Positions 51,637 through 59,749 of a stretch of DNA of 64,000 bases are shown here, one piece after another. The notes under the pieces were generated by a model. That model did not search any database, was not told the DNA's origin, and was given only the letters and a program-made list of their open reading frames with translations. Position 1 is the first letter of the stretch; every line of letters begins with the position of its first letter. The DNA lies in contig NZ_LMQC01000001.1 of the NCBI RefSeq assembly GCF_001424485.1, forward strand, positions 687,755-751,754. The letters run 5' to 3'. This DNA comes from Modestobacter sp. Leaf380. GTDB taxonomy: Bacteria > Actinomycetota > Actinomycetes > Mycobacteriales > Geodermatophilaceae. Made by a program: the position numbers and the translations under genes.

Positions 51637-51700
51637 CCCGGCGGTCACCGGGGTAGGTGGTTGAGGACGCAATCGTCCCGAGACCGCGGAGGCACCACCG

Positions 51701-52300
51701 ATGACCAAGATCGCCGTCGTCTACTACTCGTCCACCGGCAACACCCACCAGCTGGCCCAGGCCCTCGCGCAGGGTGCCGAGGAGGCCGGCGCCGAGGTGC
51801 GCCTGCGCCGCGTCGCCGAGACCGCCCCGGACGCCGCCATCGACAGCAACCCGGCCTGGCGTGCACACGCCGACGCCGTCGCCGACGTCCCGCTCGCGCA
51901 GCCCGAGGACCTCGAGTGGGCCGACGGGTACGCCCTGGGCACCCCCACCCGCTTCGGGACGCCGTCCGCGCAGCTCAAGCAGTTCATCGACACCCTGGGC
52001 GGCCTGTGGGCCACCGGGAAGCTCGCCAACCGTGGCGCGACGGCGTTCACCAGCGCGCAGAACACCCACGGTGGCAACGAGTCGACGATCCTGACGCTGT
52101 TCAACGTCTTCTCCCACTTCGGCGCCGTGATCGTGCCCCCGGGCTACACCGACCCGCTGCTGTTCGCTGCCGGCGGCAACCCCTACGGCACCTCGGCCCC
52201 CTCGGCCGGCAACGCCGACGCCGCCTCCGACGAGGCGCTGGCCGCGGCCCGCTACCAGGGCCGTCGCCTCGCCGAGATCAGCGCCAAGATCACCTCCTGA
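51701..52300 (+). CDS. wrbA: NAD(P)H:quinone oxidoreductase, WrbA type
   Basis: A 199-residue flavodoxin-like enzyme making two-electron reductions of quinones with FMN. The phosphate loop YYSSTGNTHQLA (about 9-20), then GTPTRFGTPSAQLKQFID and the late SAQNTHGGNESTILTLFNVF are WrbA hallmarks. The end SAKITS also fits. GGAGG stands before the ATG. It is closed by a strong terminator. The role is protection against redox-cycling quinones. Confidence 0.93.
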   Translation: MTKIAVVYYSSTGNTHQLAQALAQGAEEAGAEVRLRRVAETAPDAAIDSNPAWRAHADAVADVPLAQPEDLEWADGYALGTPTRFGTPSAQLKQFIDTLGGLWATGKLANRGATAFTSAQNTHGGNESTILTLFNVFSHFGAVIVPPGYTDPLLFAAGGNPYGTSAPSAGNADAASDEALAAARYQGRRLAEISAKITS

Positions 52301-52306
52301 GCCACC

Positions 52307-52344
52307 GTCTGGGCGCGCACCCCTCACCGGGTGCGCGCCCAGAC
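52307..52344 (+). terminator. Terminator after wrbA
   Basis: GTCTGGGCGCGCACCC (52307-52322) pairs perfectly with 52329-52344 around loop CTCACC. The word GGCGCGCAC recurs at 52372 and 52433 in the remaining non-coding stretch to 52564, where I see no gene. Confidence 0.85.
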
Positions 52345-52564
52345 TGCTGTCGCGGCCCCGTGCCCGTCATGGGCGCGCACCGGCCGCGCGAGCGCGCGAC
52401 CACTCGGGCGTCCTCCAGACCACCGCCGTCCCGGCGCGCACCCGGCGCCCGACCGCGCCCTGGCGCGCCCACCCCGGCGGGTGCCCCGGCGAGTGCCCCG
52501 GCGACGGCGTGAGCCTGGTCGCGTCCGGGCGCGGTCCCGGGCGGGCCTCGTTACCGTGGTCGCG

Positions 52565-54145
52565 GTGACGACACCGGGGCCGACCAGCGACGACGTCGAC
52601 CCCGCCCCGGACCCGGCACCGGCCCCCGCCGCCCGCCGCAGCCGCCTGCGCACCCCGGTCCGCTGGCTGCAGCGCATCGTCGTCGCCCTCATCGGGGCCA
52701 CCCTGGGCGTGCTCCTCTTCGCCCGCGTCGAGGCCCCCATCGGGCCCTTCGACGCCACCGTCGCCTTCACCCCCTCCACCGGTGGCGGGGCCGAGCTGGA
52801 GATCCCGCCGCTGGGCGCCCTCGCCGTCGACGCCTACGACGGCCCACTGCGCCTGGACGTCCAGCTCCGCCGGGTCGACCAGCTGCGCGCCCAGGCGCTG
52901 GCCACCGACCCCAGCCAGCTCGACGGCGTCGTCGACAGCGTCAGCGCGGACCTGCAGTCCGCCGTCGTCCAGCTGGTCTGGACCACCGCCGCCGCGGGCA
53001 TCGGCGGGGCTGCGCTGTTCTCGCTGATCGCGCTGCGCCGCAAGCGCGAACCGCTGATCGCGGTCGGCATGTCCACCGTGCTGCTGGTGGGCACCGCCGG
53101 ACTGGGCGCCGCGACCTGGCGCCCCGAGGCGCTGTCCCAGCCGACGTACACCGGACTGCTGGTCAACGCCAACAGCCTCATCGGCAGCGCGCAGGACATC
53201 GTCGCCCGCTACGACGCCTACCGGGCCTCCCTCGAGGACCTCGTGGCCAACGTCAGCACCCTCTACTCCGCCGTCTCCACGCTCCCCGACCCCTCCGGCA
53301 CCGGGGACAGCGTCACCCTGCTGCACGTCGCCGACATCCACCTGGCCCCTTCCGGGGCGGACCTGGTCGAGCAGGTGGTGACCCAGTTCGGTGTGGACGG
53401 CGTGCTGGACACCGGTGACATCGTCGACTGGGGCAGCTCTGCGGAGAGCCAGACCTTCGGGTGGATCGGCGACCTCGGCGTCCCCTACGTGTTCATCCGC
53501 GGCAACCACGACTCAGCCGCCACCGCGCTGGCCGTGCAGGCCCAGCCCAACGCCGTGGTGCTCGACGACTCCTCGACCACGGTGGCCGGCATCGAGGTCG
53601 TCGGCGCCCCGGACCCCCGCTTCACCCCGGACAAGGACGCCGACGAGGGCACCCAGACGCTGGAGGAGTCCGGCGAGGAGCTGGTCGACTACATCGACAC
53701 CCTGGACGACCGGCCGGCGGTCGCGATGGTGCACGACCCGAAGCAGGCCCCGCCGCTGGACGGCGTCGTCGACCTGGTGCTCGCCGGGCACACCCACCAG
53801 CGCGACGTCTCGGTGCTGGAGGACGGCACCCGGCTGATGGTCGAGGGCTCCACCGGCGGCGCGGGGCTGCGCGGGCTGCAGGGCGAGGAGCCCACCCCGC
53901 TGTCGTGCTCGGTGCTCTACCTGGACCCGGCCACCGGCGAGCTGACCGCCTGGGACGAGATCACCCTCGGCGGTCTGGGCCAGTCCGAGGTGACCATCGA
54001 GCGGTTCTACGTGGACCCGCTGCCGACCGGGGACGAGCCGTCGACGGACCCCGACGGGATCCCGACACAGGGCCCTGACCAGCAGCCCACCGACGGGACA
54101 CCGACCGACGCACCCTCGGTGGCTCCCGCCGGCCCGACCGGCTGA
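52565..54145 (+). CDS. Membrane-anchored metallophosphoesterase
   Basis: A 526-residue protein. A cytoplasmic Pro-rich start is followed by membrane spans near 32-54, 137-158 and 168-188. The calcineurin-type domain then has all metal motifs: DIH (near 257), GDIVDWG, GNHD and GHTH. The last 40 residues are Pro/Thr/Asp-rich and disordered. The two-span topology suggests an extracytoplasmic catalytic domain. GTG 52565 is chosen; a longer frame upstream is non-coding. The substrate is unknown. The lipoprotein gene follows after 17 bases. Confidence 0.87.
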   Translation: MTTPGPTSDDVDPAPDPAPAPAARRSRLRTPVRWLQRIVVALIGATLGVLLFARVEAPIGPFDATVAFTPSTGGGAELEIPPLGALAVDAYDGPLRLDVQLRRVDQLRAQALATDPSQLDGVVDSVSADLQSAVVQLVWTTAAAGIGGAALFSLIALRRKREPLIAVGMSTVLLVGTAGLGAATWRPEALSQPTYTGLLVNANSLIGSAQDIVARYDAYRASLEDLVANVSTLYSAVSTLPDPSGTGDSVTLLHVADIHLAPSGADLVEQVVTQFGVDGVLDTGDIVDWGSSAESQTFGWIGDLGVPYVFIRGNHDSAATALAVQAQPNAVVLDDSSTTVAGIEVVGAPDPRFTPDKDADEGTQTLEESGEELVDYIDTLDDRPAVAMVHDPKQAPPLDGVVDLVLAGHTHQRDVSVLEDGTRLMVEGSTGGAGLRGLQGEEPTPLSCSVLYLDPATGELTAWDEITLGGLGQSEVTIERFYVDPLPTGDEPSTDPDGIPTQGPDQQPTDGTPTDAPSVAPAGPTG

Positions 54146-54162
54146 GCCCTACGCTCCCGGCC

Positions 54163-54510
54163 ATGACGACGGCCGCCACCACCACGACCGCCCGCGCCCG
54201 ACGGGCCGCCGGACCGCTGCTGGCCGGGGCGCTGTCCTTGGCCGCGCTGGCCGGGTGCTCGTTCACCTCGAACAACGTGTCGTGCTCGGGGAGCCAGTGC
54301 ACGGCCTCGCTCACCGGCGAGGGCTCCGAGGCCGAGATCCTGGGCACCTCGCTGGTGTTCGCCGGCACCCAGGACGACCGCGCCACCCTCTCGGTCGGCA
54401 GCGCGGAGGTCAGCTGCGCCGAGGGCGAGAGCGTCACCGCCGGCCCGCTGAGCCTGACCTGCACCGCGGTCACCGCCGACGGTGTCGAGCTGACCGCCTC
54501 GCTGGGTTAG
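54163..54510 (+). CDS. Small Cys-containing lipoprotein
   Basis: A 115-residue lipoprotein: Thr-rich basic start, hydrophobic core and lipobox LAGC with the lipidated Cys near residue 32. The mature part is short, beta-rich and has four more Cys (CSGSQC, SCAEG, LTCTAV) that could form two disulfides. No family is recognised. It is 17 bases after the phosphoesterase gene, so co-transcription is likely. Its stop interlocks with the convergent gene (TTAG). Confidence 0.72.
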   Translation: MTTAATTTTARARRAAGPLLAGALSLAALAGCSFTSNNVSCSGSQCTASLTGEGSEAEILGTSLVFAGTQDDRATLSVGSAEVSCAEGESVTAGPLSLTCTAVTADGVELTASLG

Positions 54511-55139
54511 TCGGCCACGTCGACGACGAGGCGGGACGGGTTCCCCAGGGCGTAGACCCGGAAGGGCTTCTCGGCGGTCAGCCCGAGGTAGGCCAGCGCC
54601 TGGCCCTCGTAGGTGGAGTCGTAGAAGACCCCGGCGACCGAGCCCGCGCCCGGGCCGGCGACGCCCCCGCGGGGCACCTCGGTGACCTCCGGCGCCTCGT
54701 AGGGGTTCGTGACGCCGGTCAGGAGCACCCGCAGGTACGCAGTGCCCGGGACGTCGAGGGGCTCGCCGCTGCCCTCGGCGGTGGGCGCGTCCACGTAGGC
54801 GACGTCCCAGCCGGGCGCCGCGGTGCCCGACAGCTCGAACACGACCCGGTCGAAGCCGTCCTGGTCGCCCACCCGCAGCGCGGTGACGACGGTGGGGCCC
54901 TGGCCGGCGACGCCGTCCCCGGTGTCGGGTGCGGTGTCCGCGGGGAAGGCCGGCGCGTCCGTGACCCCCTCGGGGTCGCTGGTCGCGGGCGCCCCGGTGC
55001 TCGGCGCGGGGGCGGAGGTGCCGGTCGCAGCGGCCGACGTCGTGCTGGCGCTGCCGGACTCCTGGGTCGCGGGGTCGCCGCACCCGGAGAGCAGCACGAG
55101 CACGGACACGGGGACGACGGCGAGCAGGCGGCGGCGCAT
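54507..55139 (-). CDS. AMIN-like domain lipoprotein
   Basis: A 210-residue lipoprotein starting MRRRLLAVVPVSVLVLLSGC with the lipidated Cys at residue 20. A 50-residue Ser/Thr/Pro linker follows, then an AMIN-like beta domain (VTALRVGDQDGFDRVVFELSG and the end RVYALGNPSRLVVDVAD). AMIN domains bind peptidoglycan or target envelope proteins. No amidase domain is fused, so it may be an adaptor. It is convergent with the small lipoprotein gene and interlocks with it by 4 bases. Confidence 0.82.
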   Translation of the reverse strand: MRRRLLAVVPVSVLVLLSGCGDPATQESGSASTTSAAATGTSAPAPSTGAPATSDPEGVTDAPAFPADTAPDTGDGVAGQGPTVVTALRVGDQDGFDRVVFELSGTAAPGWDVAYVDAPTAEGSGEPLDVPGTAYLRVLLTGVTNPYEAPEVTEVPRGGVAGPGAGSVAGVFYDSTYEGQALAYLGLTAEKPFRVYALGNPSRLVVDVAD

Positions 55140-55264
55140 GCGCCCACCCTGACAGCCCGGGACCACCGGCCCGGTGCACCACACGCCGACCACTGCGAGA
55201 CCAGCCCGGACGCTTCCGGCGACGCGCCCACGGACCCCCGTCCGGAGACCCCCTCGGCGTTGTG

Positions 55265-55270
55265 TATTGT
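55265..55270 (+). promoter_or_regulatory. Candidate -10 (TATTGT) for the tRNA cluster
   Basis: An AT-rich island, TGTGTATTGTTCT, lies 30 bases upstream of tRNA-Glu and is exceptional in this GC-rich region. No good -35 element is visible. Confidence 0.4.
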
Positions 55271-55294
55271 TCTCCCTGCCTCCAGCGAGCACGA

Positions 55295-55367
55295 GCCCTC
55301 ATCGTCTAGTGGTCCAGGACGCCGCCCTTTCAAGGCGGTAGCACGGGTTCGAACCCCGTTGGGGGCA
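55295..55367 (+). tRNA. tRNA-Glu (anticodon TTC)
   Basis: Acceptor GCCCTCA pairs with TGGGGGC, discriminator A. The anticodon stem CCGCC/GGCGG encloses CTTTCAA, and the T-arm is ACGGG-TTCGAAC-CCCGT. CCA is not encoded. It is first of three tRNA genes. Confidence 0.97.
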
Positions 55368-55387
55368 CGCACCAAGAAGTACAGCAA

Positions 55388-55461
55388 GGCCCTGTAGCGC
55401 AGTTGGTTAGCGCGCCGCCCTGTCACGGCGGAGGTCGCGGGTTCGAGTCCCGTCAGGGTCG
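55388..55461 (+). tRNA. tRNA-Asp (anticodon GTC)
   Basis: Acceptor GGCCCTG pairs with CAGGGTC (one G-U), discriminator G. The anticodon stem CCGCC/GGCGG encloses CTGTCAC, and the T-arm is GCGGG-TTCGAGT-CCCGT. It lies 20 bases after tRNA-Glu. Confidence 0.97.
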
Positions 55462-55504
55462 CCGACCGATGTCCACGGAGCACCACCCGTGGGTACCGGC
55501 ATCG

Positions 55505-55578
55505 GGCCAGGTAGCTCAGTCGGTACGAGCGCTCGCCTGAAAAGCGAGAGGTCGGCGGTTCGACCCCGCCCCTGGCCA
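55505..55578 (+). tRNA. tRNA-Phe (anticodon GAA)
   Basis: Acceptor GGCCAGG pairs with CCTGGCC, discriminator A. The anticodon stem CTCGC/GCGAG encloses CTGAAAA, and the T-arm is GGCGG-TTCGACC-CCGCC. The genome continues CC-T, so CCA is not encoded. Confidence 0.97.
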
Positions 55579-55703
55579 CCTCACTCCCCTGCCGCTCTCC
55601 CTCTCCACAGGGTCGGCACACCCCACGCCCGGTCCCGCCCGGGGCCGGCTGCGGCGCACCGTCACCTCGGTACTGGGCGGGTCGACAGACACTTCCTGGA
55701 CTG

Positions 55704-55722
55704 CTCACAGGGAACGCGCAGG
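55704..55722 (+). promoter_or_regulatory. 19-bp motif shared by both two-component systems (copy 2)
   Basis: CTCACAGGGAACGCGCAGG stands 14 bases before the regulator start and matches 9508-9526 in 15 of 19 positions. The half-sites CACAGG and CGCAGG are 11 bases apart. A candidate site for one or both regulators. Confidence 0.5.
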
Positions 55723-55735
55723 GAGGGGACCCAGG

Positions 55736-56488
55736 GTGGACGTCATGACGGCGACGATCCCCTCCTCGACCAGCTCCCGTGCCCAGCTGACCCGGCCGGA
55801 CGGCAGCGCCCTGCGGGTGCTCGTCGTCGACGACGAGCGCTCCATCTGCGAGCTGCTGTCCATGGCCCTGCGCTACGAGGGCTGGGACGTCAAGACCGCC
55901 GCCGACGGCGCCGAGGCGGTCAAGGCCGCCCGCGAGTTCCGGCCCGACGCCGTCGTGCTCGACGTCATGCTCCCCGACATGGACGGCCTCGAGGTGCTCC
56001 GCCGGCTCCGCGCCGAGTCCCCCCTGGTGCCGGTGGTCTTCCTGACCGCCAAGGACGCCGTCGAGGACCGGATCGCCGGCCTCACCGCCGGGGGCGACGA
56101 CTACGTCACCAAGCCCTTCAGCCTGGAGGAGGTCGCGGCCCGCCTGCGCGGCCTGCTGCGCCGCACCTCCCGCGTGGTGGCCGACGACGGCCTGCTCGTC
56201 GTCGGTGACCTGACCCTGGACGAGGAGTCCCACGAGGTCACCCGCAGCGGGGACGACGTCCGCCTGACCGCGACCGAGTTCGAGCTGCTGCGCTACCTGA
56301 TGCGCAACCCCAAGCGCGTGCTGTCCAAGGCCCAGATACTGGACCGGGTGTGGCAGTACGACTTCGGCGGCCAGGGCAACATCGTCGAGCTCTACATCTC
56401 CTACCTGCGCCGCAAGATCGACGCCGGCCGGGCCCCGATGATCCACACGCTGCGGGGCGCCGGCTACGTCATCAAGCCCGCCGTCTGA
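55736..56488 (+). CDS. OmpR-family response regulator (system 2)
   Basis: A 250-residue regulator with receiver motifs VVDDERS, phospho-acceptor D76 in VVLDVMLPD and the Lys in VTKPFS, then a winged helix with TEFELLRYLMRNPKRVLSKAQILDRVW. GGAGGGG upstream favours GTG 55736; ATG 55745 is also possible. The kinase gene starts 9 bases after its stop. It is closely similar to the regulator at 9553, including DEESHEV and the C-terminal YISYLRRKID, so the two systems are paralogues. Confidence 0.93.
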   Translation: MDVMTATIPSSTSSRAQLTRPDGSALRVLVVDDERSICELLSMALRYEGWDVKTAADGAEAVKAAREFRPDAVVLDVMLPDMDGLEVLRRLRAESPLVPVVFLTAKDAVEDRIAGLTAGGDDYVTKPFSLEEVAARLRGLLRRTSRVVADDGLLVVGDLTLDEESHEVTRSGDDVRLTATEFELLRYLMRNPKRVLSKAQILDRVWQYDFGGQGNIVELYISYLRRKIDAGRAPMIHTLRGAGYVIKPAV

Positions 56489-56496
56489 CAGGACAC

Positions 56497-58062
56497 GTGA
56501 CCAGCCAGCCACTGCCCGCAGCGCGGTCCGCCTCCCGTCGGCGGTACTCCCTGCGGGCACGGCTGCTGGTCGCGTTCCTGGTGCCCACCCTGCTGGTCCT
56601 GGCGGTGGTGGCCTTCGCCTCGACCGCCGTGCTGCGGCACGAGCTGATGCGGCAGGTCGACGACCGGCTGGCCGGCGCCGGGTCCCGCACCGAGCAGGCC
56701 GCCGGCTACTACGACGCCGAGCCACCCGAGCCACCCGCGGACGGCGCGGGGGACGACATCTTCGGGCCGGGACAGGGCGAGGGCACGCTGATCGCCCGGT
56801 TCAGCGACGGGATCTGCACGTACTCCGGGGTCATCGAGCGGTCCGGGGAGAAGAAGGGCCTGACCGCCTCGCAGGTCGGCTCGCTCGGGAACGTCAGCGG
56901 GGACTGGACGCCCACGACCGTGGACCTCGGGGACGGACTCGGGGACTACCGGGTGGTGGGTGCGACCACCCCGGACGGTGACCTCGTCGTCACCGGGCTC
57001 CCGCTGGGCTCGGTCGACGACGCCGTCGGCTCGCTGGTCCTCGTCGAGGTCCTCGCCGGGCTGGTCGCCCTGCTGGCCGCCGTCGCCGCCGCCGCCGTCG
57101 TCATCCGGCGGACCCTGCAGCCCCTGGACCGGGTCGCGGCGACCGCGACCCGGGTGTCGGAGCTGGAGCTGTCGACCGGTGAGGTGCAGCTGGCCGAGCG
57201 GGTGCCCCCGGAGGACACCGACACCCGCACCGAGGTCGGCCAGGTCGGGACGGCGCTGAACCGGCTGCTGGACCACGTCGAGGGCTCGCTGACCGCCCGC
57301 CAGGCCTCGGAGACCCAGGTCCGCCAGTTCGTCGCCGACGCCAGCCACGAGCTGCGCACGCCGCTGGCCTCCATCCGCGGGTACGCCGAGCTGGTCCGCC
57401 GCCAGCACGCCGACGTCGAGCCCGAGGTCGGGCACGCCCTGCGCCGGGTGGAGTCCGAGGCGGTGCGGATGTCGGTGCTGGTCGAGGACCTGCTGCTGCT
57501 GGCCCGCCTGGACGCCGGCCGCGACCTCGCCCACGAGGAGGTGGACCTGGCCGCCCTGGTGGTGGACACCGTCTCCGACGCCCACGTCGCCGGGCCGGGG
57601 CACCGCTGGCGTGTGGACCTGCCCGACGTCGCGGTGCTGGTGCCCGGGGACGGCGCGCGGCTGCACCAGGTGCTGGCCAACCTGCTGGCCAACGCCCGCA
57701 CCCACACCCCCGAGGGCACCACGGCGACCGTCCGGCTGCGGGCCGAGGGGGACGTCGCCGTGCTGCAGGTCGCCGACGACGGCCCCGGCATCCCGCCGGC
57801 GCTGCGGGCGCACGTCTTCGAGCGGTTCGCCCGCGGCGACTCCTCCCGCTCCCGACAGGCCGGGTCCACCGGCCTGGGGCTGGCGATCGTGGACGCCGTC
57901 GTCACCGCGCACGGCGGCACCGTGGCGGTGGCCAGCGAGCCCGGCCGGACCGAGTTCACGGTGCGGCTGCCGCACGCCAGGACCGTCGAGGGCGACCCCG
58001 ACACCGAGCTGGACGACGGGGGTCCGGACCCGGACCTGTTGGTCGGGGGCCAGCCACGCTGA
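56497..58062 (+). CDS. Sensor histidine kinase (system 2)
   Basis: A 521-residue membrane kinase. Spans are near 22-45 and 178-205 with a Pro/Gly/Asp-rich sensor loop between. HAMP follows, then HisKA with H284 in DASHELRTPLASIRGYAEL and HATPase with NLLANARTHTP, DDGPGIPP and GSTGLGLAIVDAVV. The last 25 residues are acidic. The GTG at 56497 has a short GGA site. It pairs with the regulator just upstream. The signal is unknown, and paralogy with system 1 raises possible cross-talk. Confidence 0.93.
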   Translation: MTSQPLPAARSASRRRYSLRARLLVAFLVPTLLVLAVVAFASTAVLRHELMRQVDDRLAGAGSRTEQAAGYYDAEPPEPPADGAGDDIFGPGQGEGTLIARFSDGICTYSGVIERSGEKKGLTASQVGSLGNVSGDWTPTTVDLGDGLGDYRVVGATTPDGDLVVTGLPLGSVDDAVGSLVLVEVLAGLVALLAAVAAAAVVIRRTLQPLDRVAATATRVSELELSTGEVQLAERVPPEDTDTRTEVGQVGTALNRLLDHVEGSLTARQASETQVRQFVADASHELRTPLASIRGYAELVRRQHADVEPEVGHALRRVESEAVRMSVLVEDLLLLARLDAGRDLAHEEVDLAALVVDTVSDAHVAGPGHRWRVDLPDVAVLVPGDGARLHQVLANLLANARTHTPEGTTATVRLRAEGDVAVLQVADDGPGIPPALRAHVFERFARGDSSRSRQAGSTGLGLAIVDAVVTAHGGTVAVASEPGRTEFTVRLPHARTVEGDPDTELDDGGPDPDLLVGGQPR

Positions 58063-58114
58063 CGAGGACGTCGCCGGGAGCGTGATCGTCGCGGACCCGG
58101 GGTATGGACGTCCC

Positions 58115-58522
58115 ATGACGCAGCCCAGCGCCCCGCAGCCCACCGAGGGCCTCCCCGAGGGCACCGAGACCGCGGCCGCCCCGGTGGACCCGCCCACCGT
58201 CACCGTCGAGCACCCCACGCCGGACACCGCCCGGGTCGTGGTGGTCGGCGAGCTCACCGCCGAGGCCCGCCGCCCGCTGATCCGGGTCGTCACCGACCTG
58301 CTGCTCGGCCAGGACCCCCCGCAGCGGCTCCAGCTGGACCTGCACGGGGTGGACTTCCTCAACTCCGCCGGGCTGTCCACGGTGGTCCAGGTGCACCGGA
58401 TGCTCGAGGGGCGCGGGTCCGAGCTGACCCTCGTCGTCGGCACCACCGCGGTGGCCCGCCCGCTGCAGCTGTCCGGGCTGTGGCACCGGTTCCACGTGCT
58501 GGACGAGCGCCGCGGCAACTGA
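58115..58522 (+). CDS. STAS-domain protein (anti-sigma factor antagonist-like)
   Basis: A 135-residue protein with a 30-residue disordered Pro/Glu-rich start followed by a STAS domain. DFLNSAGLSTVVQVHRML carries the Ser normally phosphorylated by an anti-sigma kinase in SpoIIAA/RsbV-like proteins. No anti-sigma kinase or sigma gene is near. GGGTAT at 58100-58105, 10 bases before the ATG, resembles the -10 of stress-sigma promoters, but the upstream half is poor. It probably acts in partner switching with a distant kinase. Confidence 0.8.
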   Translation: MTQPSAPQPTEGLPEGTETAAAPVDPPTVTVEHPTPDTARVVVVGELTAEARRPLIRVVTDLLLGQDPPQRLQLDLHGVDFLNSAGLSTVVQVHRMLEGRGSELTLVVGTTAVARPLQLSGLWHRFHVLDERRGN

Positions 58523-58555
58523 CCTCCCGGGGCGGACGGCGCTACGGTCTCCGGC

Positions 58556-58798
58556 GTGCTCGAGCTGCGTCCCTCCTGTGAGTGCTGCGACCGCGACCTG
58601 GCGCCGGACAGCCCGGACGCGCTGATCTGCAGCTTCGAGTGCACCTGGTGCACCGCCTGCGCCGCGGGCTTCCCGGACCGGGCCTGCCCCAACTGCGGCG
58701 GCGAGCTGGTCCGCCGCCCGGTGCGCCCGGCCCGGTCGCTGGTCGGCAGCCCGGCCTCGACCACCCGGGTGCTGGCCGACGGGCCACCCTGCCGCTGA
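58556..58798 (+). CDS. DUF1272 zinc-ribbon-like small protein
   Basis: An 80-residue protein beginning MLELRPSCECCDRDLAPDSPDALICSFECT-like (given here only in part) with Cys pairs CECC, CTWC, CTAC and CPNC spaced as a zinc ribbon. LELRPxCECCDRDLxPDS and CPNCGGELVRRP are DUF1272 hallmarks. The role is unknown; a metal-binding or nucleic-acid-binding role is a guess. It lies 33 bases after the STAS gene and converges with the NmrA-like gene. Confidence 0.85.
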   Translation: MLELRPSCECCDRDLAPDSPDALICSFECTWCTACAAGFPDRACPNCGGELVRRPVRPARSLVGSPASTTRVLADGPPCR

Positions 58799-58804
58799 CG
58801 GGGC

Positions 58805-59665
58805 CTAGCGCGCCACCGCTGCGGCCAGGACGGTGCGCACCGGCGTGGCCGGACGGCCCAGCAGCTCCTCCAGGGTCGGGTCGGTGACGTCGAACTCACC
58901 GCGCCGGGCGGCCACGAAGAGCCCGAGCAGCATCTGCGCCTGCGCGGCGGGGACCCCTCGGCCGACCATCCCGGCCAGCCACTCGTCGTCCGACTGCACC
59001 ACGCGGCGGACGGGTGAGCCGGTCAGCTCGGTGAGCAGGGCGGCGACGTCGGCCAGGTCCAGGGTGACGGGGGCGGTCAGCGGCGGGGAGACGCCGTCGA
59101 GCCGACCCTCGTCGGCGAGCACGACCGCGGTGGCCTCGGCCAGGTCGACGTGGGCGGTCCAGGAGACCGGGCCGTCGGCCGGGGCGGCGAGCTCGCCGGT
59201 CTGCAGCGCGGCACCCAGCAGGACGGGCACGGTGGCGGCGTAGAAGCCGTTGCGCAGCGCGGTGGCGGGCACCCCGAGGTCGGCCAGCAGGGCGTGCGTG
59301 GCGGCGTGGTCGCGCATCGGGTCGAACGCCGACGCCGGCCCCGCGGCCTGGTGGCTGGTGTACAGCACCCGGCGGGCACCGGCGTCCCGGGCCGCCTGCA
59401 GGGCGGCGGCGTGCTGGGCTACGGCGCCGTCCCCGGCGCTGTTCGAGGAGACGACGAGGACCTGCTCGGCGCCCTCGAAGGCCGCGGTGAGCGTCTCGGG
59501 CTCCGCGTAGTCCCCGCGGCGGACCCGGACGCCCAGCGCGGCCGGGCCGGCGGCCTTCTCGGGGTCCCGCACGCTGAGCGCGACGCGCTCGGCGGGCACC
59601 CGCTGGAGCAGCTGTCCGACGACGAGGGAGCCGAGCTGTCCGGTGGCTCCGGTGACGACGATCAT
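58805..59665 (-). CDS. NmrA-like NAD(P)-binding protein (QOR2 type)
   Basis: A 286-residue atypical short-chain dehydrogenase starting MIVVTGATGQLGSLVVGQLL, with the NADP loop GATGQLG. RVLYTSHQAAG and ALRNGFYAATVPVLLG match the NmrA/quinone-oxidoreductase 2 group, which reduce quinones or sense NADP(H). It is divergent from a TetR gene across 84 bases holding two dyads, a classic repressor-target pair. AGGAGG stands before the ATG. Actual substrate unknown. Confidence 0.87.
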   Translation of the reverse strand: MIVVTGATGQLGSLVVGQLLQRVPAERVALSVRDPEKAAGPAALGVRVRRGDYAEPETLTAAFEGAEQVLVVSSNSAGDGAVAQHAAALQAARDAGARRVLYTSHQAAGPASAFDPMRDHAATHALLADLGVPATALRNGFYAATVPVLLGAALQTGELAAPADGPVSWTAHVDLAEATAVVLADEGRLDGVSPPLTAPVTLDLADVAALLTELTGSPVRRVVQSDDEWLAGMVGRGVPAAQAQMLLGLFVAARRGEFDVTDPTLEELLGRPATPVRTVLAAAVAR

Positions 59666-59685
59666 GGTGGACCTCCTGGTATCGG

Positions 59686-59701
59686 CGGAACGGATGTTCC
59701 G
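59686..59701. promoter_or_regulatory. CGGAAC-GGAT-GTTCCG dyad upstream of the NmrA-like gene
   Basis: A perfect 6-bp inverted repeat with a 4-base spacer, 20 bases from the NmrA-like start. It may be a second repressor site or a core promoter element. Confidence 0.5.
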
Positions 59702-59720
59702 ACATCGACGCTAACACCAT

Positions 59721-59742
59721 CGATAACGCTGGTGCGTTATCG
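59721..59742. promoter_or_regulatory. TetR operator: CGATAACGC-N4-GCGTTATCG
   Basis: Perfect 9-bp arms (59721-59729, 59734-59742) with spacer TGGT. It ends 7 bases before the TetR start and 55 bases from the divergent NmrA-like start. Such a site should repress both genes. Confidence 0.85.
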
Positions 59743-59749
59743 TCGATCC

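Noticed and set aside
52345-52564. A small gene or RNA in the space before the metallophosphoesterase
   Set aside because: No start with ribosome site and no cloverleaf or known RNA shape; only recurrent GGCGCGCAC words.
58082-58105. Stress-sigma (SigB-like) promoter before the STAS gene
   Set aside because: GGGTAT is present, but the -35 half (GTGA) fits poorly and the resulting leader would be a few bases only. Kept as a remark, not as a feature.
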